Positions 42,446 through 53,637 of a stretch of DNA of 64,000 bases are shown one piece after another; the first letter of the stretch is position 1, and every line of letters begins with the position of its first letter. Under the pieces are notes generated by a model, which made no database searches, was not told the DNA's origin, and worked only from the letters and a program-made list of their open reading frames with translations. The stretch covers positions 1,674,001 through 1,738,000 of the forward strand of contig NZ_CP121687.1 in the NCBI RefSeq assembly GCF_038396635.1, read 5' to 3'. Source of the stretch: Defluviitalea saccharophila. Lineage in GTDB: Bacteria > Bacillota > Clostridia > Lachnospirales > Defluviitaleaceae. The position numbers and the translations under genes are program-made.

Positions 42446-43021
42446 TTATTTATCGATTTCATGGCATTTTCTGCATCTGGCTTCGTAGGATTCTTTGGCA
42501 CCAATTAAGATTAAGGGGTCGTCATATCTTGCCGGATTTCCATCCACAAGACGCTGAGTAAATATAGCAGGTTTTCCACAAGTCATACACACAGCTGTTA
42601 ATTTTGTGATGGAATCGGCAACCGCTAAAAGATTGGGTACACACCCAAATGGTTCTCCTCTAAAATCCATATCAAGGCCTGCACAAATGACTCTCTTTCC
42701 TTCTGCCACTAATCCCCTGCATATGGATAAGGTATCTCCTTCTAAAAATTGTACCTCATCAATCCCTATGACATCCGTATCTTTATTTATGTAATTTAAA
42801 ATTTCTTCAGAATTTGATATATTGATGGCTTTAATACTATTCCCATCATGAGAGCAAATACCTTCTGCTTCATATCTATCATCTATACTGGGCTTAAATA
42901 CAACTACATTTTGCCTTGCAATCTTTGCCCGTTTAATGCGTCTAATGAGCTCTTCTGATTTCCCTGAAAACATAGGTCCGCAGATTATTTCCAAACTTCC
43001 ATATCCATCTGGTAGAAACAT
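42446..43021 (-). CDS. tdk: Thymidine kinase
   Basis: Salvage enzyme that phosphorylates thymidine. 191 residues of the type II family. P-loop [14 protein letters not shown], Walker B-like [10 protein letters not shown], lasso-region [14 protein letters not shown], and structural zinc pairs CMTCGKP and CRKCHEI. The start is the ATG behind GGGAGG. Confidence 0.96.
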   Translation of the reverse strand: MFLPDGYGSLEIICGPMFSGKSEELIRRIKRAKIARQNVVVFKPSIDDRYEAEGICSHDGNSIKAINISNSEEILNYINKDTDVIGIDEVQFLEGDTLSICRGLVAEGKRVICAGLDMDFRGEPFGCVPNLLAVADSITKLTAVCMTCGKPAIFTQRLVDGNPARYDDPLILIGAKESYEARCRKCHEIDK

Positions 43022-43131
43022 TTCATATCCTCCCGTTTATCACAATATCTTTTTTATTATTTCATATTCTATTTGGGTTTGCAATTAAAAAAGCAATATC
43101 TTAATAGCAAAAATATTTAGGTTAATATTAA

Positions 43132-43169
43132 TGCAATCGATTGCACTATACACAATTTTTTTGTATAAT
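43132..43169 (+). promoter_or_regulatory. Promoter of the short glucan phosphorylase with overlapping LacI-type operator
   Basis: TTGCAC (43141-43146), 17-nt spacer, TATAAT (43164-43169). The perfect 14-bp palindrome TGCAATCGATTGCA (43132-43145) overlaps the -35 box, a position where a LacI-family protein would block polymerase. A close relative of the site is at 48976-48989. Confidence 0.85.
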
Positions 43170-43224
43170 ACAATTAATGTTGTAATAACCTATTAAAAAA
43201 ATAATAAGTTTTAGGAGGGGCTAT

Positions 43225-44841
43225 ATGGTTAAGAAGAATTTACCCAAGGTTGCTTATTTCTGTATGGAATATGGGCTTGATACATCTCTAAGAACCTATG
43301 CGGGAGGACTTGGAATATTAGCTGGGGACTACTTAAAAGGTGCCAAAGATTATGATTTTCCCATTGTAGGTATAGGGATCAAATGGAAACAAGGATACTC
43401 CGATCAAAAAATAGATGAGGATGGCCGCCCTTATGATACATATCATAACTATAAATATGATTTCTTAAAGGATACAGGCGTTAAGGTTACTGTAAAAATT
43501 CGTCAAAGAGACGTTGTTTGTAAGGTTTGGGAAGTAACAGAATTCGGTAATGCGCCAATCTATTTATTGGATGCAGACCTTCCTGAAAATGAAGATGCAT
43601 GGATTACCGGTCAATTGTATGGATGGTTTGGAGAAGAGCGCATTGCACAGGAAATGGTTTTAGGAATCGGTGGCGTAAGGGCTTTAAGAGCTTTAGGCAT
43701 TGATGTTGATGTGTATCATTTTAATGAAGGGCATGCTCTTTTTGCTGGCTTTGAGCTTATCAAGGAAAAGATGGATCAGGGAATGTCTTTTGAAAAAGCT
43801 GTAGAAGCATCAAGGGAAGAAATTGTATTTACAACCCATACCCCTATCATTCAAGGAAATGAGTCCCATTACTTAGATCGAATGATGTACATGGGTGCCA
43901 ATAACGGCTTAACCTTAGAGCAATTGGTGTCCCTTGGCGGTTCTCCATTTAACATGACCGTGGGTGCATTAAGATTATCCAGAAAATCCAATGCTGTTGC
44001 AGATCTTCACAGAGTAACCGCCAACAAGATGTGGGCCCATATCGACAATCGTTCTGAAATCATCGGCATCACCAATGCCATCCATATTCCAACATGGGTT
44101 GATGAAAGAATGATTGATTGTGCAGAAAATGGCGGAGATTTATGGGAAATCCATATGGATAACAAAAAGAAACTCATTGATTTCGTAGAAGAAAGAAATG
44201 GTGTAAAATTAGATGCCGATAAACTGCTTATAGGTTTTTCAAGAAGGGCTGCTCCATATAAAAGAAGTAATTTCATCTTTACTGATGAAAAGATTATTGA
44301 TCCTTTATTAAAAGAAGGAAAAATTCAGATTGTATTCTCCGGTAAAGCCCATCCTCTGGATGATACCGGAAAAGAGATTGTTGAAAACATTGTGCGTATG
44401 TCTAAAAAATATCCTAATGCAGTAGTATTCCTTGAAAACTATGATATGACAATCGGTGCTATGTTAACCAGAGGCTCTGATATATGGCTTAATAATCCCA
44501 GAAGACCTAAAGAAGCCAGTGGTACTTCCGGCATGAAGGCTGCTATGAACGGGGTATTGAATGTAAGTATTCTTGACGGATGGTGGCCAGAAGCATGCAA
44601 TCACGGCGTGAACGGATGGCAGTTTGGCGACGGCTTTGAAAGTGAAGACGAAAAAGAACTGGACGCTCATGATTTAAAAGCACTTTATAAGGTTCTTTTA
44701 GAAGAAGTTCTGCCTACTTATTATGAAGACAGAGATAAATGGGTTGAAATGATGAGAAACAGTATCTTAAGCACAAAAGATCAGTTCTCAGTAAAAAGAA
44801 TGTTAGAAGAATACTATGAAAAACTTTATATTAATCAATAA
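43225..44841 (+). CDS. Alpha-glucan phosphorylase, short GT35 form
   Basis: 538 residues. Releases glucose-1-phosphate from maltodextrins or glycogen. GT35 features: MEYGLDTSLRTYAGGLGILAGDYLK at the N-terminus, VYHFNEGHALFAGFE, VFTTHTPIIQGNESH, FSRRAAPYKRSNFIF and the PLP-lysine region EASGTSGMKAAMNGV. This is the shorter clade found in many bacteria and archaea, not the long form at 5718-8162. Transcribed alone behind a LacI-type operator. With maltose phosphorylase and PgmB it makes a phosphorolytic maltodextrin route. Confidence 0.93.
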   Translation: MVKKNLPKVAYFCMEYGLDTSLRTYAGGLGILAGDYLKGAKDYDFPIVGIGIKWKQGYSDQKIDEDGRPYDTYHNYKYDFLKDTGVKVTVKIRQRDVVCKVWEVTEFGNAPIYLLDADLPENEDAWITGQLYGWFGEERIAQEMVLGIGGVRALRALGIDVDVYHFNEGHALFAGFELIKEKMDQGMSFEKAVEASREEIVFTTHTPIIQGNESHYLDRMMYMGANNGLTLEQLVSLGGSPFNMTVGALRLSRKSNAVADLHRVTANKMWAHIDNRSEIIGITNAIHIPTWVDERMIDCAENGGDLWEIHMDNKKKLIDFVEERNGVKLDADKLLIGFSRRAAPYKRSNFIFTDEKIIDPLLKEGKIQIVFSGKAHPLDDTGKEIVENIVRMSKKYPNAVVFLENYDMTIGAMLTRGSDIWLNNPRRPKEASGTSGMKAAMNGVLNVSILDGWWPEACNHGVNGWQFGDGFESEDEKELDAHDLKALYKVLLEEVLPTYYEDRDKWVEMMRNSILSTKDQFSVKRMLEEYYEKLYINQ

Positions 44842-44848
44842 GAAAAGC

Positions 44849-44885
44849 AAAAGTGAACTTGGTGCCAGGCACCAAGTTCACTTTT
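44849..44885. terminator. Bidirectional terminator formed by a 37-bp palindrome
   Basis: AAGTGAACTTGGTGCC around a central A with its exact complement, T-runs on both sides. It lies between the convergent glucan phosphorylase and lacI-type genes and contains GGTGCCAGGCACC, related to the ends of the 21231-21298 palindrome. Confidence 0.88.
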
Positions 44886-45899
44886 TTATAGTTTTGTAGA
44901 TTCTCTTTCAATAAATTTAGTATCCACGATATAATGTGTAGGTTTATTATGTTCTTCCTCTTCTTTATCTTCTAAATGATCGATGAGCAGTTTCGCTGCC
45001 TGATAGCCTATTTGTTCTGCATTAATATCTACCGATGAAAGGCTTGGAGATTGGTAAGGAGCAAGGAAGGTATTATTAAAACCTATAACGGCTATTTTCT
45101 GTTTATCATTTTCCTTTATAGCCTTTAGTACCCCAAAGGCAATTAAATCATCGGTGGTTACAATTGCCTCCGGCACTTTATATTCTATGATCTTTTTTGC
45201 TCCCTCATAGCCCCCTTGTTCAGAGAATTCCGAGGTAAGAATATAGTTTTCGTCAACTTCTATTCCTCGTCCCTGAAGGGCTCTTTTATAGCCTTCCAGT
45301 CTGTCATTGGTAACAATAAAACTTTGTGGGCCTCCTATAAAAGCAATATCTCTATATCCTCGTTCAATTAAAGATGTGACTACATTATACATTGCTTGAA
45401 AATTGTCATTATCCACCCATAGGACACTATGGGTATCTTTAGGCCGACCTACCACAACAAAAGGATAATGAATATTTTTTAGATATTCTATGCATTGATC
45501 CTCCTGCTTTGCCGATAGAAGAATAATCCCATCCACCCACTTGCTGTGAATATATCTTTTGATAAATTCTATTTCCTGGGCTTCATTATTACTGTAACTA
45601 TACATAATGTAGTATCCTTTTTTTTGTGCATAAATGCTGATTCCTCGCATCGCTTGGGTAAAAAAAGGATTGTTAAATAAGTCTTCATCTGTATTGGGTA
45701 ATAAAAGTCCCAAGGTTTTAGTAGATTTATTGGCTAAGCTTCTGGCTATGGCGTTAGGGTGGTAATTTAATTTTTTCATAGCCGCTAAAACTCTTTTTTT
45801 AGTTTCATCGCTGATTTTAGGATGATCTGCTATCACTCTTGACACGGTTGAAGGAGATACATTAGCAGCTTTAGCAACATCTTTAATAGTAGCACTCAT
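44886..45899 (-). CDS. LacI family transcriptional regulator (MalR-like)
   Basis: 337 residues. N-terminal HTH and hinge helix (TIKDVAKAANVSPSTVSRVI, then NYHPNAIARSLANK) are followed by a periplasmic-binding-protein-like effector domain (about 60-330, with GIILLSAKQ, VVVGRP, IAFIGGPQSF, AIVTTDDLIAFG). It most resembles maltose regulators by context. It is the likely ligand of the TGCAAxCGxTTGCA palindromes at 43132 and 48976. Spacing to the upstream pgmB is 74 nt, same strand, so it may be the last gene of a mapA-pgmB-lacI unit. Confidence 0.92.
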   Translation of the reverse strand: MSATIKDVAKAANVSPSTVSRVIADHPKISDETKKRVLAAMKKLNYHPNAIARSLANKSTKTLGLLLPNTDEDLFNNPFFTQAMRGISIYAQKKGYYIMYSYSNNEAQEIEFIKRYIHSKWVDGIILLSAKQEDQCIEYLKNIHYPFVVVGRPKDTHSVLWVDNDNFQAMYNVVTSLIERGYRDIAFIGGPQSFIVTNDRLEGYKRALQGRGIEVDENYILTSEFSEQGGYEGAKKIIEYKVPEAIVTTDDLIAFGVLKAIKENDKQKIAVIGFNNTFLAPYQSPSLSSVDINAEQIGYQAAKLLIDHLEDKEEEEHNKPTHYIVDTKFIERESTKL

Positions 45900-45973
45900 T
45901 CATTAGTCCACTTCCTATTTATAAAATTAATCCATCCTGATCAGCATAAGTATGGCTTTTCTAAGTTATGCCA

Positions 45974-46621
45974 CTAACATGCCTGACTTGCACGAAGAAT
46001 AACATCGTAAGTTAATTCTTCTGTAGAGCTTACATTAACGTCACCCTTTACTCCAACTCCTATAGCAATCATTCCAGCTCCGTGAATAGCTTCTATTCCT
46101 GCTTCTGCATCTTCAACCCCTACAGCTTCTTCAGGTTTAAGCTCAAGTCCCTTTAAGCCATCTATAAAGATATCCGGTGCAGGCTTGCTGTTTTTAATTT
46201 GATTTGCATCTACCACATAATCGAAGTATTCTTCTATTTCTAATTGTTTTAAAATCACTGGAGCATTTTTTGAAGCAGAACCCAGGGCAATTTTTATATT
46301 GTTTTCCTTTAACTCCTGAAGTAGTTTTTCAATTCCAGGTAAAATATCTTTCTTTGTAATGTTTTTAATCAGTTCTTTATAATGATCATTTTTCTTTGTT
46401 GCTAAGGCTTCTTTTTCTTCTTTAGTAAAATCATTTTCTCTATTTCCGTGTTTTAAAATCGCTTCAAGGGATTCCATTCTTGAAACACCTTTAAGTTTTT
46501 CATTAAACTCTTCATCAATTTCTATGCCTAACTCTTTGGCTAATGCTGCCCATGCTTGAAAATGATATCCTGCGGTATCGGTAATTACTCCATCCAGATC
46601 AAATATTACTCCTTTTAACAT
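45974..46621 (-). CDS. pgmB: Beta-phosphoglucomutase
   Basis: 215 residues. Converts beta-glucose-1-phosphate from maltose phosphorylase to glucose-6-phosphate. HAD-superfamily motifs: GVIFDLDGVITDTAGYHFQAW (nucleophile Asp, acid/base Asp and the beta-PGM-specific T-x-x-x-H), KLKGVSRMESLEAIL (cap-domain motif), GSASKNAP, SKPAPDIF and VEDAEAGIEAI. ATG behind GAGGAGGGG. Lies 38 nt after maltose phosphorylase. Confidence 0.95.
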   Translation of the reverse strand: MLKGVIFDLDGVITDTAGYHFQAWAALAKELGIEIDEEFNEKLKGVSRMESLEAILKHGNRENDFTKEEKEALATKKNDHYKELIKNITKKDILPGIEKLLQELKENNIKIALGSASKNAPVILKQLEIEEYFDYVVDANQIKNSKPAPDIFIDGLKGLELKPEEAVGVEDAEAGIEAIHGAGMIAIGVGVKGDVNVSSTEELTYDVILRASQAC

Positions 46622-46659
46622 ATAGTACCCCTCCTCATATTTTATCTTATAGGAACGTT

Positions 46660-48948
46660 CTATAAAGAACGTTGACAGGTGTCTTTTAATTCGATTTTTT
46701 CTCCATAGAGTTTAAGGTTTAAAGGTTCCCCTTTTTCTAAAGTAATGATTACATCTTTTTTATCCACAAAAACTTTAATGAGTCTGTCTCTATAGTTGAT
46801 CTTAAAGGAATAGCTTTCCCAATCCTTAGGAATAAAAGGTGAAAAAGATAATTCTTCATTAAATGTTCTCATCCCTGCAAAGCCTTGAACGATAGAAAGC
46901 CAGCTTCCGGACATAGAAGTAATATGGAGTCCGTCTTCCGTATCGTGGTTATAGTTGTCAAGATCCAGCCTTGCAGTACGTTTATACATTTCTACAGCTT
47001 TTTCTTCCATCTTAAGTTCAGCTGCCAATATGGAGTGAATACAAGAAGACAAGCTGGATTCATGAACTGTCATTGGCTCATAAAACTCAAAATTCCTCTT
47101 CTTTTCTTCAAAGGTGAAGCGATCATTTAAGAAATATATCCCCTGCAGTACATCCGCCTGTTTGATGAAGCAGGAGCGAAGAATCTTATCCCAGGACCAA
47201 TTCTTATTTAAAGGCCTGTCTTCAGGAGATAACTCATCCACTGTCATGAGTTCTTTGTCTAAGAAAGTATCATGCTGAACAAATACGCCCAGTTCCTCAT
47301 CGTATGGATAGTACATTTTTTGAACAATTTCGTTCCATTTTGCTTTTTCATCTTCTGTAACATTAAGTTCATTTAAACGGGCATTTTGGTTTGTCTTGTT
47401 AAGGTAATCTATTACTTCTAAGGTGTATGAAAGGGTCCATGCTGCCATGGTATTGGTATACCAGTTGTTATTGACATTATTCTCATATTCATTAGGACCT
47501 GTTACTCCATGCATCATATAAACATCTTTTTTCTTATGGTAATGCACTCTGTCCGCCCAGAATCTGGAGATTCCTACTAAAACGTCTATTCCATAAGCGG
47601 GGAGATATTCTTTATCTCCTGTGTAGTTTACATAATTATAAATTGCATAGGCTATGGCACCGTTACGATGAATTTCTTCGAAGGTAATTTCCCATTCATT
47701 ATGACATTCTACCCCTGTAAAGGTAACCATGGGATATAAAGCACCTTTTAACCCTTGTTGTCTTGCGTTATGGTATGCCCCTTCCAGCTGATTGTATCTA
47801 TAAAGTAAAAGATTTCTTGAAACTTCCTGATCTGCAACCGCCAAATACATAGGCAATGCATAGGCTTCCGTATCCCAGTAAGTAGCACCGCCGTATTTTT
47901 CTCCAGTAAAGCCCTTTGGTCCTATGTTTAATCTAGGATCGTCTCCATAATAGGTCGAGAACATTTGGAAAAGATTAAAGCGAATACCCTGTTGTGCTTC
48001 AGGATCTCCTTTAATTTCAACATCCGCTTTTTCCCATCGTTCTAACCATGCTTTAGAGTGTTCTTCTTTTAATGAGCTAAACCCTACCTTGACTGCTTCA
48101 TCTAAAACTTTAAAAGATTTATCTTTAAGTTCTGTTTCTTCATAATCTCTTGATGTAACTACGGAGATATACTTATAAAGTTTTATCGGTTGATCTTTTT
48201 TAGCTTTAAAGATCATTTTATTCCCTACATACTTATCCTTTTGAATGATATCAATATCACAGTCGCCTGAAGCTTCTACTTTCATGCTGGTGCATACTGT
48301 AAATCTTGGGGTGCCAAAAGGATTTTCTTTGGTTTTCATGATTAAATGTCCTTCTTTAGGACTAATGGATTGATCAATTTCTAACCAAAATTGTTCATTG
48401 TAATTGGAATCTTCATTGAATACATCCCCATCTAAATAAGGGATAAATGTAATTTCTCCGTCGTAATTAAGCGGTGTTGCTTCATAAGATATTAGGCAAA
48501 GTTCTTTCTTGGCTACACTTACAAACCTCGTAACTTCAAATAGGGTTTTCTTCCCAGCCATATTGGCAATAAATCGTCTATAGAGAATACCGTTTTTCAT
48601 ATCCAATTCTCTATAGTAGTCTTCAACTTCGGTTTGATAAAGGTCGAGTTCTTCGTTGTCAACAAGAACATCGATACCAATAAAATTGGTTGCATTAATG
48701 ACTTTACCAAAATATTTGGGATAGCCGTTCTTCCACCAGCCTACACGGGTCGGATCAGGAAACCATACGCCTGCAATATATGTACCCCTGTGCATGTCTC
48801 CACTGTACTTTTCCTCAAAATTGCCTCTCATGCCCATATGGCCGTTTCCTATGGATGTAATACTCTCAGCAAGTCGCATATTGTCTTTGTGAAGACTTGT
48901 CTCAACAATTTTCCATTCATCGATTCCAAAAATTCTATCCTGGTTCAT
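46660..48948 (-). CDS. mapA: Glycoside hydrolase family 65 phosphorylase, probably maltose phosphorylase
   Basis: 762 residues, cytoplasmic. Phosphorolyses an alpha-glucobiose to beta-glucose-1-phosphate and glucose. Family segments: [40 protein letters not shown], the acceptor-loop [18 protein letters not shown] and the general-acid region [19 protein letters not shown] (Glu of NEYEN). The HNEW loop is the form I know from maltose phosphorylases rather than trehalose or kojibiose enzymes; substrate is therefore inferred. Downstream pgmB completes the pathway. Its promoter carries a LacI-type operator. Confidence 0.9.
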   Translation of the reverse strand: MNQDRIFGIDEWKIVETSLHKDNMRLAESITSIGNGHMGMRGNFEEKYSGDMHRGTYIAGVWFPDPTRVGWWKNGYPKYFGKVINATNFIGIDVLVDNEELDLYQTEVEDYYRELDMKNGILYRRFIANMAGKKTLFEVTRFVSVAKKELCLISYEATPLNYDGEITFIPYLDGDVFNEDSNYNEQFWLEIDQSISPKEGHLIMKTKENPFGTPRFTVCTSMKVEASGDCDIDIIQKDKYVGNKMIFKAKKDQPIKLYKYISVVTSRDYEETELKDKSFKVLDEAVKVGFSSLKEEHSKAWLERWEKADVEIKGDPEAQQGIRFNLFQMFSTYYGDDPRLNIGPKGFTGEKYGGATYWDTEAYALPMYLAVADQEVSRNLLLYRYNQLEGAYHNARQQGLKGALYPMVTFTGVECHNEWEITFEEIHRNGAIAYAIYNYVNYTGDKEYLPAYGIDVLVGISRFWADRVHYHKKKDVYMMHGVTGPNEYENNVNNNWYTNTMAAWTLSYTLEVIDYLNKTNQNARLNELNVTEDEKAKWNEIVQKMYYPYDEELGVFVQHDTFLDKELMTVDELSPEDRPLNKNWSWDKILRSCFIKQADVLQGIYFLNDRFTFEEKKRNFEFYEPMTVHESSLSSCIHSILAAELKMEEKAVEMYKRTARLDLDNYNHDTEDGLHITSMSGSWLSIVQGFAGMRTFNEELSFSPFIPKDWESYSFKINYRDRLIKVFVDKKDVIITLEKGEPLNLKLYGEKIELKDTCQRSL

Positions 48949-48975
48949 AAAGCAACCCCCTATTCAATCACTTTG

Positions 48976-49029
48976 TGCAAACGCTTGCACTGTTGAATAT
49001 ATCTTATCATAATCCAATATTCTTTGCAA
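48976..49029 (-). promoter_or_regulatory. Promoter and LacI-type operator of the maltose phosphorylase operon
   Basis: Minus strand TTGCAA (49029-49024), 17-nt spacer, TAAGAT (49006-49001). The palindrome TGCAAACGCTTGCA (48976-48989, one central mismatch pair) lies just past the expected start site. It matches the site at 43132 in its TGCAA/TTGCA arms and CG centre. Confidence 0.8.
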
Positions 49030-49036
49030 TAGTTTG

Positions 49037-49675
49037 TTATCCAATCATTTGTATAACATCCCTGATGCTTTCAACGATGACATCCGCCTTGGACAAATCC
49101 TGGTCTCCTGAATTAGGATTGTGAAATCCGATGCATTTCATTCCTGCAGCCTTGGCAGCCATTACACCGTTCTTAGTATCTTCCAAAACAACACAGTCCT
49201 TTGGCTCCACATTCATTTTTCGTGCAGCAGTGAGATAAATATCCGGCTCAGGTTTGCTTTTACGGACTTCATCTCCGCTGATGATATAAGCGAAATAATC
49301 CCTGATATTAAACATCTCCATGACAGTTTCAATCAATGCTCTTGGGGATGAAGAGGCTACTGCCATAGGGATTTTAGCTTCATCTAACTTCTGAATTAAC
49401 TCTATAATCCCTTCAATTGGTCCGTTTTTTGATTCTTTAAAGATCTGAATCTTCTTGCTTAAGAGATATTCTATGATTTCAGGCACCGCCTGTTTCAAAT
49501 TATATTTTGTCTTAAGATCGGTCCAGATATCCTCATTAGCTCTTCCAGCATATTTTTCCAGTTCTTTTTGATCGATATCAACTCCAAACTCTTTTAAAAC
49601 CAGGGCATCAACTTCAAAGTGAATCGGCTGACTATCTATAATGACTCCATCCATATCAAAAATAAAAGCTTTCAT
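49037..49675 (-). CDS. HAD-IA phosphatase / phosphoglucomutase-like protein
   Basis: 212 residues. HAD motifs: AFIFDMDGVIIDSQPIHFEV, AVASSSPRALI, SKPEPDIYLTAARKM and VVLEDTKNGVMAAKAAGMK. It resembles beta-phosphoglucomutase and 2-deoxyglucose-6-phosphatase relatives, but lacks the T-x-x-x-H of the PgmB at 45974 (here DSQPIHFE). A phosphatase acting on a hexose phosphate is more likely than a second mutase. ATG at 49675 behind GGAGG. It lies upstream of mapA on the same strand with the mapA promoter between. Confidence 0.88.
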   Translation of the reverse strand: MKAFIFDMDGVIIDSQPIHFEVDALVLKEFGVDIDQKELEKYAGRANEDIWTDLKTKYNLKQAVPEIIEYLLSKKIQIFKESKNGPIEGIIELIQKLDEAKIPMAVASSSPRALIETVMEMFNIRDYFAYIISGDEVRKSKPEPDIYLTAARKMNVEPKDCVVLEDTKNGVMAAKAAGMKCIGFHNPNSGDQDLSKADVIVESIRDVIQMIG

Positions 49676-49726
49676 CAATACTTCCTCCTGTTGGTGAATT
49701 TATACTAGTTGTTCATACCTAATAGT

Positions 49727-49738
49727 TAAAACGTTTTA
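49727..49738 (-). promoter_or_regulatory. LacI-type palindrome upstream of the HAD gene
   Basis: TAAAACGTTTTA, a perfect 12-bp palindrome with the CG centre usual for LacI-family operators, about 50 bp before the start codon. Its arms differ from the TGCAA sites, so it may belong to another regulator such as CcpA. Confidence 0.45.
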
Positions 49739-49765
49739 CTACTATATTAGATTTAAAAATATCTA

Positions 49766-50899
49766 TTAATTTTTATAGATAGTTAATACAAATTCTTCTC
49801 CTATTTCCTTTAGATCTGGTTCCCTTGCTCCAATATCTTTCATTGCTTTTATGATCATAGGAATGCCTCGACCTAATTGATCGATATATCTCATATTTTC
49901 CATATATTTAACTAAAAAAGGATTTCTTGCATACGAAACTCCTATTTTCATTTTTTCTATAGTTACTGTATTAGGGAGCTTTCCCGGACTATGAAATTCT
50001 ATTCTATCATCAAACATAAAAATCCTTATTTTTGAGCCAGTTATACTATAGTTTCTATGAACAAGAGCATTTACTATCGCTTCTCTTAATACCAATGTTG
50101 GATAATCTTCTTTTTCGTCTCTCTTTAAATCCTTAATACGGGATGGAGTTTTTATATTATTTTTGATCACAACAAGCATTTGTTCTGCAATGTCTTGCAA
50201 TCTTCCATTGATATTCTTTTTGTCTATTAAATCATCTGTTATTTGATTTCCACAAAAATGAGCAAAACTTATACCATTTTGAGGCATAATCATCTCTGGT
50301 TTTTTTCCAAATATCAGAAGGCCTCCAACCGAACATACTAACTGTTGATCAACTTCTTTGAGTATATCTGCATTAACTAGTATTCTTTCTATCGAACTTT
50401 TCTCTTCCTCATATAAATCGAAAGTATTATATTTTAGAAAATAATCTCTTATTATATCTAAATTTAGATCTCTAATACTAGTCCCCAGTACAGGTGAAAT
50501 ATCATAATGTATGCTTCCGTTAGCCTCAAACAATCTCAGAAGTTCTTCTCTTGAAGCAATTCTTTTGGTCGTCCCAACTCTTATGTAATATTTATGGTCT
50601 ACAGTATAATATGGCTTATTTAAACCCTTAGGTATTGTAACAGCCACTACCTTTAATTCATCAACATCTATCTGCTCGTAAATAGGTATTATATTAGGAA
50701 TGCAATTATTTCTACATATATTCATAATCTTTTCTTCTATATTGACATCCGCTACACCAATTAGAATGGTCCCCCCTTCACTATTGGCAAAGGCTATAAT
50801 TTCTTCAGCAAGGTCTTTTGGTTTTATGGATTCTTCTTTAAATTCAATGTAGGAATTTTCACCGTTATTAATAATCTCTAACAACTCTGATTTATTCAT
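49766..50899 (-). CDS. AlbA_2/Schlafen-type putative DNA-binding protein with C-terminal GHKL-like ATPase module
   Basis: 377 residues, cytoplasmic. The N-terminal AlbA_2 domain (about 1-115) has ENSYIEFKEE, EIIAFANSEGGTILIGV, KYYIRVGTTKRIASREEL. The C-terminal HATPase_c_4-type region (about 240-375) has LREAIVNALVHRNYSITG, IRIFMFDDRIEFHSPG and YARNPFLVKYMENMRYIDQLGRGI. Proteins of this architecture are annotated as transcriptional regulators or RecG-like; their biochemical role is not known to me. Some relatives occur near defence genes, but no such genes are adjacent here. Start at ATG 50899; AAGGGG is about 8 nt upstream. Confidence 0.87.
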   Translation of the reverse strand: MNKSELLEIINNGENSYIEFKEESIKPKDLAEEIIAFANSEGGTILIGVADVNIEEKIMNICRNNCIPNIIPIYEQIDVDELKVVAVTIPKGLNKPYYTVDHKYYIRVGTTKRIASREELLRLFEANGSIHYDISPVLGTSIRDLNLDIIRDYFLKYNTFDLYEEEKSSIERILVNADILKEVDQQLVCSVGGLLIFGKKPEMIMPQNGISFAHFCGNQITDDLIDKKNINGRLQDIAEQMLVVIKNNIKTPSRIKDLKRDEKEDYPTLVLREAIVNALVHRNYSITGSKIRIFMFDDRIEFHSPGKLPNTVTIEKMKIGVSYARNPFLVKYMENMRYIDQLGRGIPMIIKAMKDIGAREPDLKEIGEEFVLTIYKN

Positions 50900-51039
50900 A
50901 TACAAGACCCCTTTTGATTCTCTCTTTATTTTAATTAATCAATAGCAGTCAAAGTCAATCTAACTTAAACATAATTATAACACAATATATATATTGTGCT
51001 AATTATATGTGTAAAATATTTGTTAAATAGATGCTATCT

Positions 51040-51087
51040 AAAAAAGGCTGCTGCAAACCAAATCTTACTTTGGTTTAACAGCAACCT
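51040..51087 (-). terminator. Terminator of metY
   Basis: Minus strand AGGTTGCTGTTAAACCA / TGGTTTGCAGCAGCCT (bulged) followed by TTTTTTTAG. Confidence 0.88.
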
Positions 51088-51104
51088 CTAATAGTGTTTT
51101 ATTT

Positions 51105-52442
<1,338 letters not shown>

Positions 52443-52486
52443 TTAAAATTTGCTTCTTTGGAAACTAGATAAACTTCATAGTAAAA

Positions 52487-52516
52487 TAAAAAACTCTCCT
52501 AAGATAATAGGAGAGT
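52487..52516 (-). terminator. Terminator of the SAM riboswitch
   Basis: Minus strand ACTCTCCT, loop, AGGAGAGT then TTTTTTATTTT, just downstream of the aptamer; the expression platform. Confidence 0.9.
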
Positions 52517-52527
52517 AGTATTCTTCT

Positions 52528-52655
52528 CCCTTATCTCTCAGTCGATTGCTTTCAAATATTAGTCTGAAAGCATTAACTGCAGGATTTAGCACCTCGCAAA
52601 TTGCAGGTTGCTGGGTTTCATCGGGCCAGTCCCTCCACCACTCTAGATAAGAGTT
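52528..52655 (-). promoter_or_regulatory. SAM-I riboswitch (S-box) of metY
   Basis: Minus strand CTCTTATCTAGAGTGGTGGA, then GGGACTGGCCCGATGAAACC, CAGCAACCTGCAATTTGC and the closing AGAGATAAGGG. Conserved S-box core in canonical order. SAM binding should favour the terminator at 52487-52516. Confidence 0.96.
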
Positions 52656-52680
52656 TCTTATTCACAGTATATTTATAAGA

Positions 52681-52709
52681 ATTATAAGGATTAAGGTACC
52701 ATTTGTCAA
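52681..52709 (-). promoter_or_regulatory. Consensus sigma-A promoter of the metY transcript
   Basis: Minus strand TTGACA (52709-52704), 17-nt spacer, TATAAT (52686-52681), both perfect. The remaining 52710-52857 is AT-rich, with no clear terminator for the trp operon. Confidence 0.93.
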
Positions 52710-52857
52710 TACTTATTTTTAAAAATTCTCTAAATATATAAGACATTCAATATAATATATACTTTTCTTTTATTATCTTTCCCCACATATTGAATTATAT
52801 AACTTTTCATATACATCTGCTATATATTTTAAAGTGAAATTATTTTTGGTTTTTAGC

Positions 52858-53637
52858 TTAATAAGCCGCCTTTAAGCTTTGTACAAATTCTTCTATTACT
52901 TTTTCATCCCCATGACTTTCTTCTATTTTCTTAACAATCGCTGAGCCTACTATAACACCGTCTACATAGGGAAGTAATCGTTTGATGTCTTCCTGGGAAG
53001 ACATTCCGAAGCCTACGGCGATGGGAATGTCGGTTACGCTTCTTACATTCTTTAAAAAGGCTTCCAAGCTCTCATGGAATTCTTTTCTTACACCTGTAAC
53101 GCCCATGGAGGATATGCAGTAAACAAATCCTTCCCCCTCTTGTGTTATGTCCTTTATTCTATCTTTCGAAGTGGGGGCTACTAATGGGATAAGACATACA
53201 TTAAAGGATTTGATGTAAGGCATGATTTCATCTCTTTCTTCTAAAGGAAGATCCGGAATGATAAGTCCGTCTACACCAACTGCCTCACATTGCCTGATGA
53301 ATCGTTCCACTCCATAGCCCAGGATGGAATTATAATAAACCAAAAATGCTATGGGAATCTGAGTGTTTTTTCGGACATTTGCGATACACTGAAATACCTT
53401 TTCAAGGTTAGTTCCGCTTTCTAATGCTCTTTGGGCTGCCGCCTGTATCACGGGTCCATCCGCTACAGGGTCAGAAAAGGGAATGCCTATTTCTATGATA
53501 TCTGCGCCCCCTCTTTCCTTGGCGTAAATGAGCTTTTCTGTCTGCTCGATATTAGGATCTCCGGCAGTCATATAAGTAATTAATGCCTTTTTGTTTTCCT
53601 TTCTTAATTCTTCTAATCTTTCTTGAATTCTATTCAT
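52858..53637 (-). CDS. trpA: Tryptophan synthase alpha subunit
   Basis: 259 residues, TIM barrel. Cleaves indole-3-glycerol phosphate; indole passes to TrpB. Catalytic Glu in [21 protein letters not shown] and Asp in LPLEERDE-type loop ([12 protein letters not shown]); phosphate site GFGMSSQED and VIVGSAIV. Start at ATG 53637, whose first bases overlap the trpB stop (ATGAATAG) behind AAGGGGTGG. Last gene of the operon. Confidence 0.96.
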   Translation of the reverse strand: MNRIQERLEELRKENKKALITYMTAGDPNIEQTEKLIYAKERGGADIIEIGIPFSDPVADGPVIQAAAQRALESGTNLEKVFQCIANVRKNTQIPIAFLVYYNSILGYGVERFIRQCEAVGVDGLIIPDLPLEERDEIMPYIKSFNVCLIPLVAPTSKDRIKDITQEGEGFVYCISSMGVTGVRKEFHESLEAFLKNVRSVTDIPIAVGFGMSSQEDIKRLLPYVDGVIVGSAIVKKIEESHGDEKVIEEFVQSLKAAY

